Position numbers and translations under genes: made by a program. From NCBI GenBank assembly GCA_947474365.1, contig CANJIU010000004.1, forward strand, positions 1 to 64,000: a stretch of 64,000 nucleotides of DNA, in the 5' to 3' direction. Source of the stretch: Opitutia bacterium (GTDB lineage: Bacteria > Verrucomicrobiota > Verrucomicrobiia > Opitutales > Opitutaceae). The notes under the pieces are model-generated. The model was given only the letters and a program-made list of their open reading frames with translations. It was not told the DNA's origin and did no database searches. Positions 63,791 through 64,000 of the stretch are shown piece after piece. Within the stretch, counting starts at the first letter, position 1. Each line of letters starts with the position of its first letter.

Positions 63791-63964
63791 GCCACGACTC
63801 TACGCCCTGGGGTGGGCCACACGCTGTCCCACCCTCAAAATGCAGGGACGAATTTTGCCACGGACCCGCCCCGCCTCGCCGAACACGCCCGTCGCTTTTG
63901 GACAGACGGAGGATTCCAACAACAATCGTCGTGCATTTTTCGGTGCCGCACCGCGGTTTTCAAT

Positions 63965-63991
63965 CCACGCGACGAGGGCGTCACGTCCCCA
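63965..63991 (-). repeat. REP-like repeat copy E
   Basis: A 27-base element in reverse orientation, matching copies A and C (read on the minus strand: TGGGGACGTGACG, then CCCTCGTCGCGTGG). It lies 27 kb from the other copies, showing that the family is dispersed. Confidence 0.65.
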
Positions 63992-64000
63992 GTGTCCCGG

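Larger units (their letters stand above)
63381..64000. other. downstream intergenic region
   Basis: About 600 bases after the PEP-CTERM gene. No terminator hairpin is obvious close to the stop. A short minus-strand open frame at 63599-63790 and a REP-like copy at the right edge are the only features noticed. Confidence 0.5.

Noticed and set aside
1-64000. tRNA, rRNA or insertion sequence genes
   Set aside because: I looked for cloverleaf-like sequences, conserved rRNA blocks and transposase motifs and recognised none.

Overview
The window is GC-rich bacterial chromosome, about 64 kb, densely packed with genes and without rRNA, tRNA, phage or IS genes that I can recognise. Several things together suggest a Gram-negative member of the Verrucomicrobiota, most likely near Opitutaceae: an exosortase fused to an EpsI domain together with a PEP-CTERM protein, RNase Y and RNase G in the same genome, a complete Wsp-type chemosensory locus, an outer-membrane beta-barrel protein, and short REP-like intergenic repeats. 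This assignment is inference from gene content. No marker gene was compared.

Layout. (1) 0.3-20.5 kb, envelope and polysaccharide region: an ABC exporter pair, a WecB/TagA/CpsF glycosyltransferase and a GDP-mannose 3,5-epimerase-like enzyme. Next come a DEDD exonuclease, an inositol-monophosphatase-family enzyme, a DUF2059 protein, queF and rny. An exosortase-EpsI fusion is then divergent from a run of glycosyltransferases, a flippase and an O-antigen ligase-like polymerase, which runs on into rodA and rng. (2) 20.8-27 kb: a beta-barrel outer-membrane protein, hisC, a HAD phosphatase and a SWIM/SNF2 helicase. (3) 27-30.6 kb: a tight arsenic-type operon (arsM, arsN2, sigZ, aquaglyceroporin) beside a second, divergent aquaporin. 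(4) 30.6-36.3 kb: a DEAD-box helicase, a VOC protein, and two PilT-type ATPases flanking a small membrane protein. (5) 36.3-38.0 kb: a gene-poor stretch with REP-like repeats, a helically phased array of eight heptamers and a possible gene remnant around a rhomboid protease. (6) 38.0-48.2 kb: a seven-gene wspABCDEFR-like operon in which the usual GGDEF output protein is replaced by a WspR-type receiver fused to a hybrid histidine kinase. (7) 48.4-53.5 kb: an Hpt protein, a LuxR-type regulator, and an operon of a degenerate NtrC-like regulator with two V4R-type proteins and unknowns. (8) 53.4-58.1 kb: a MocR-type regulator, a GNAT enzyme, an EamA exporter and a KDSR-like reductase. (9) 58.2-63.4 kb: a giant seven-repeat PEP-CTERM protein split by a single-base frameshift at a G6 tract.

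How the parts may connect. The glycosyltransferases, flippase, ligase, outer-membrane barrel and exosortase-EpsI fusion fit a surface polysaccharide pathway coupled to sorting of PEP-CTERM proteins, and the large repeat protein at the right end is a candidate substrate. The Wsp-like locus, the PilT motors and the V4R/degenerate-NtrC operon fit surface sensing. The most interesting items for follow-up are the phased heptamer array, the Wsp locus lacking diguanylate cyclase output, the V4R operon and the poly-G frameshift. Start codons were re-chosen by homology where the longest reading frame ran too far upstream.
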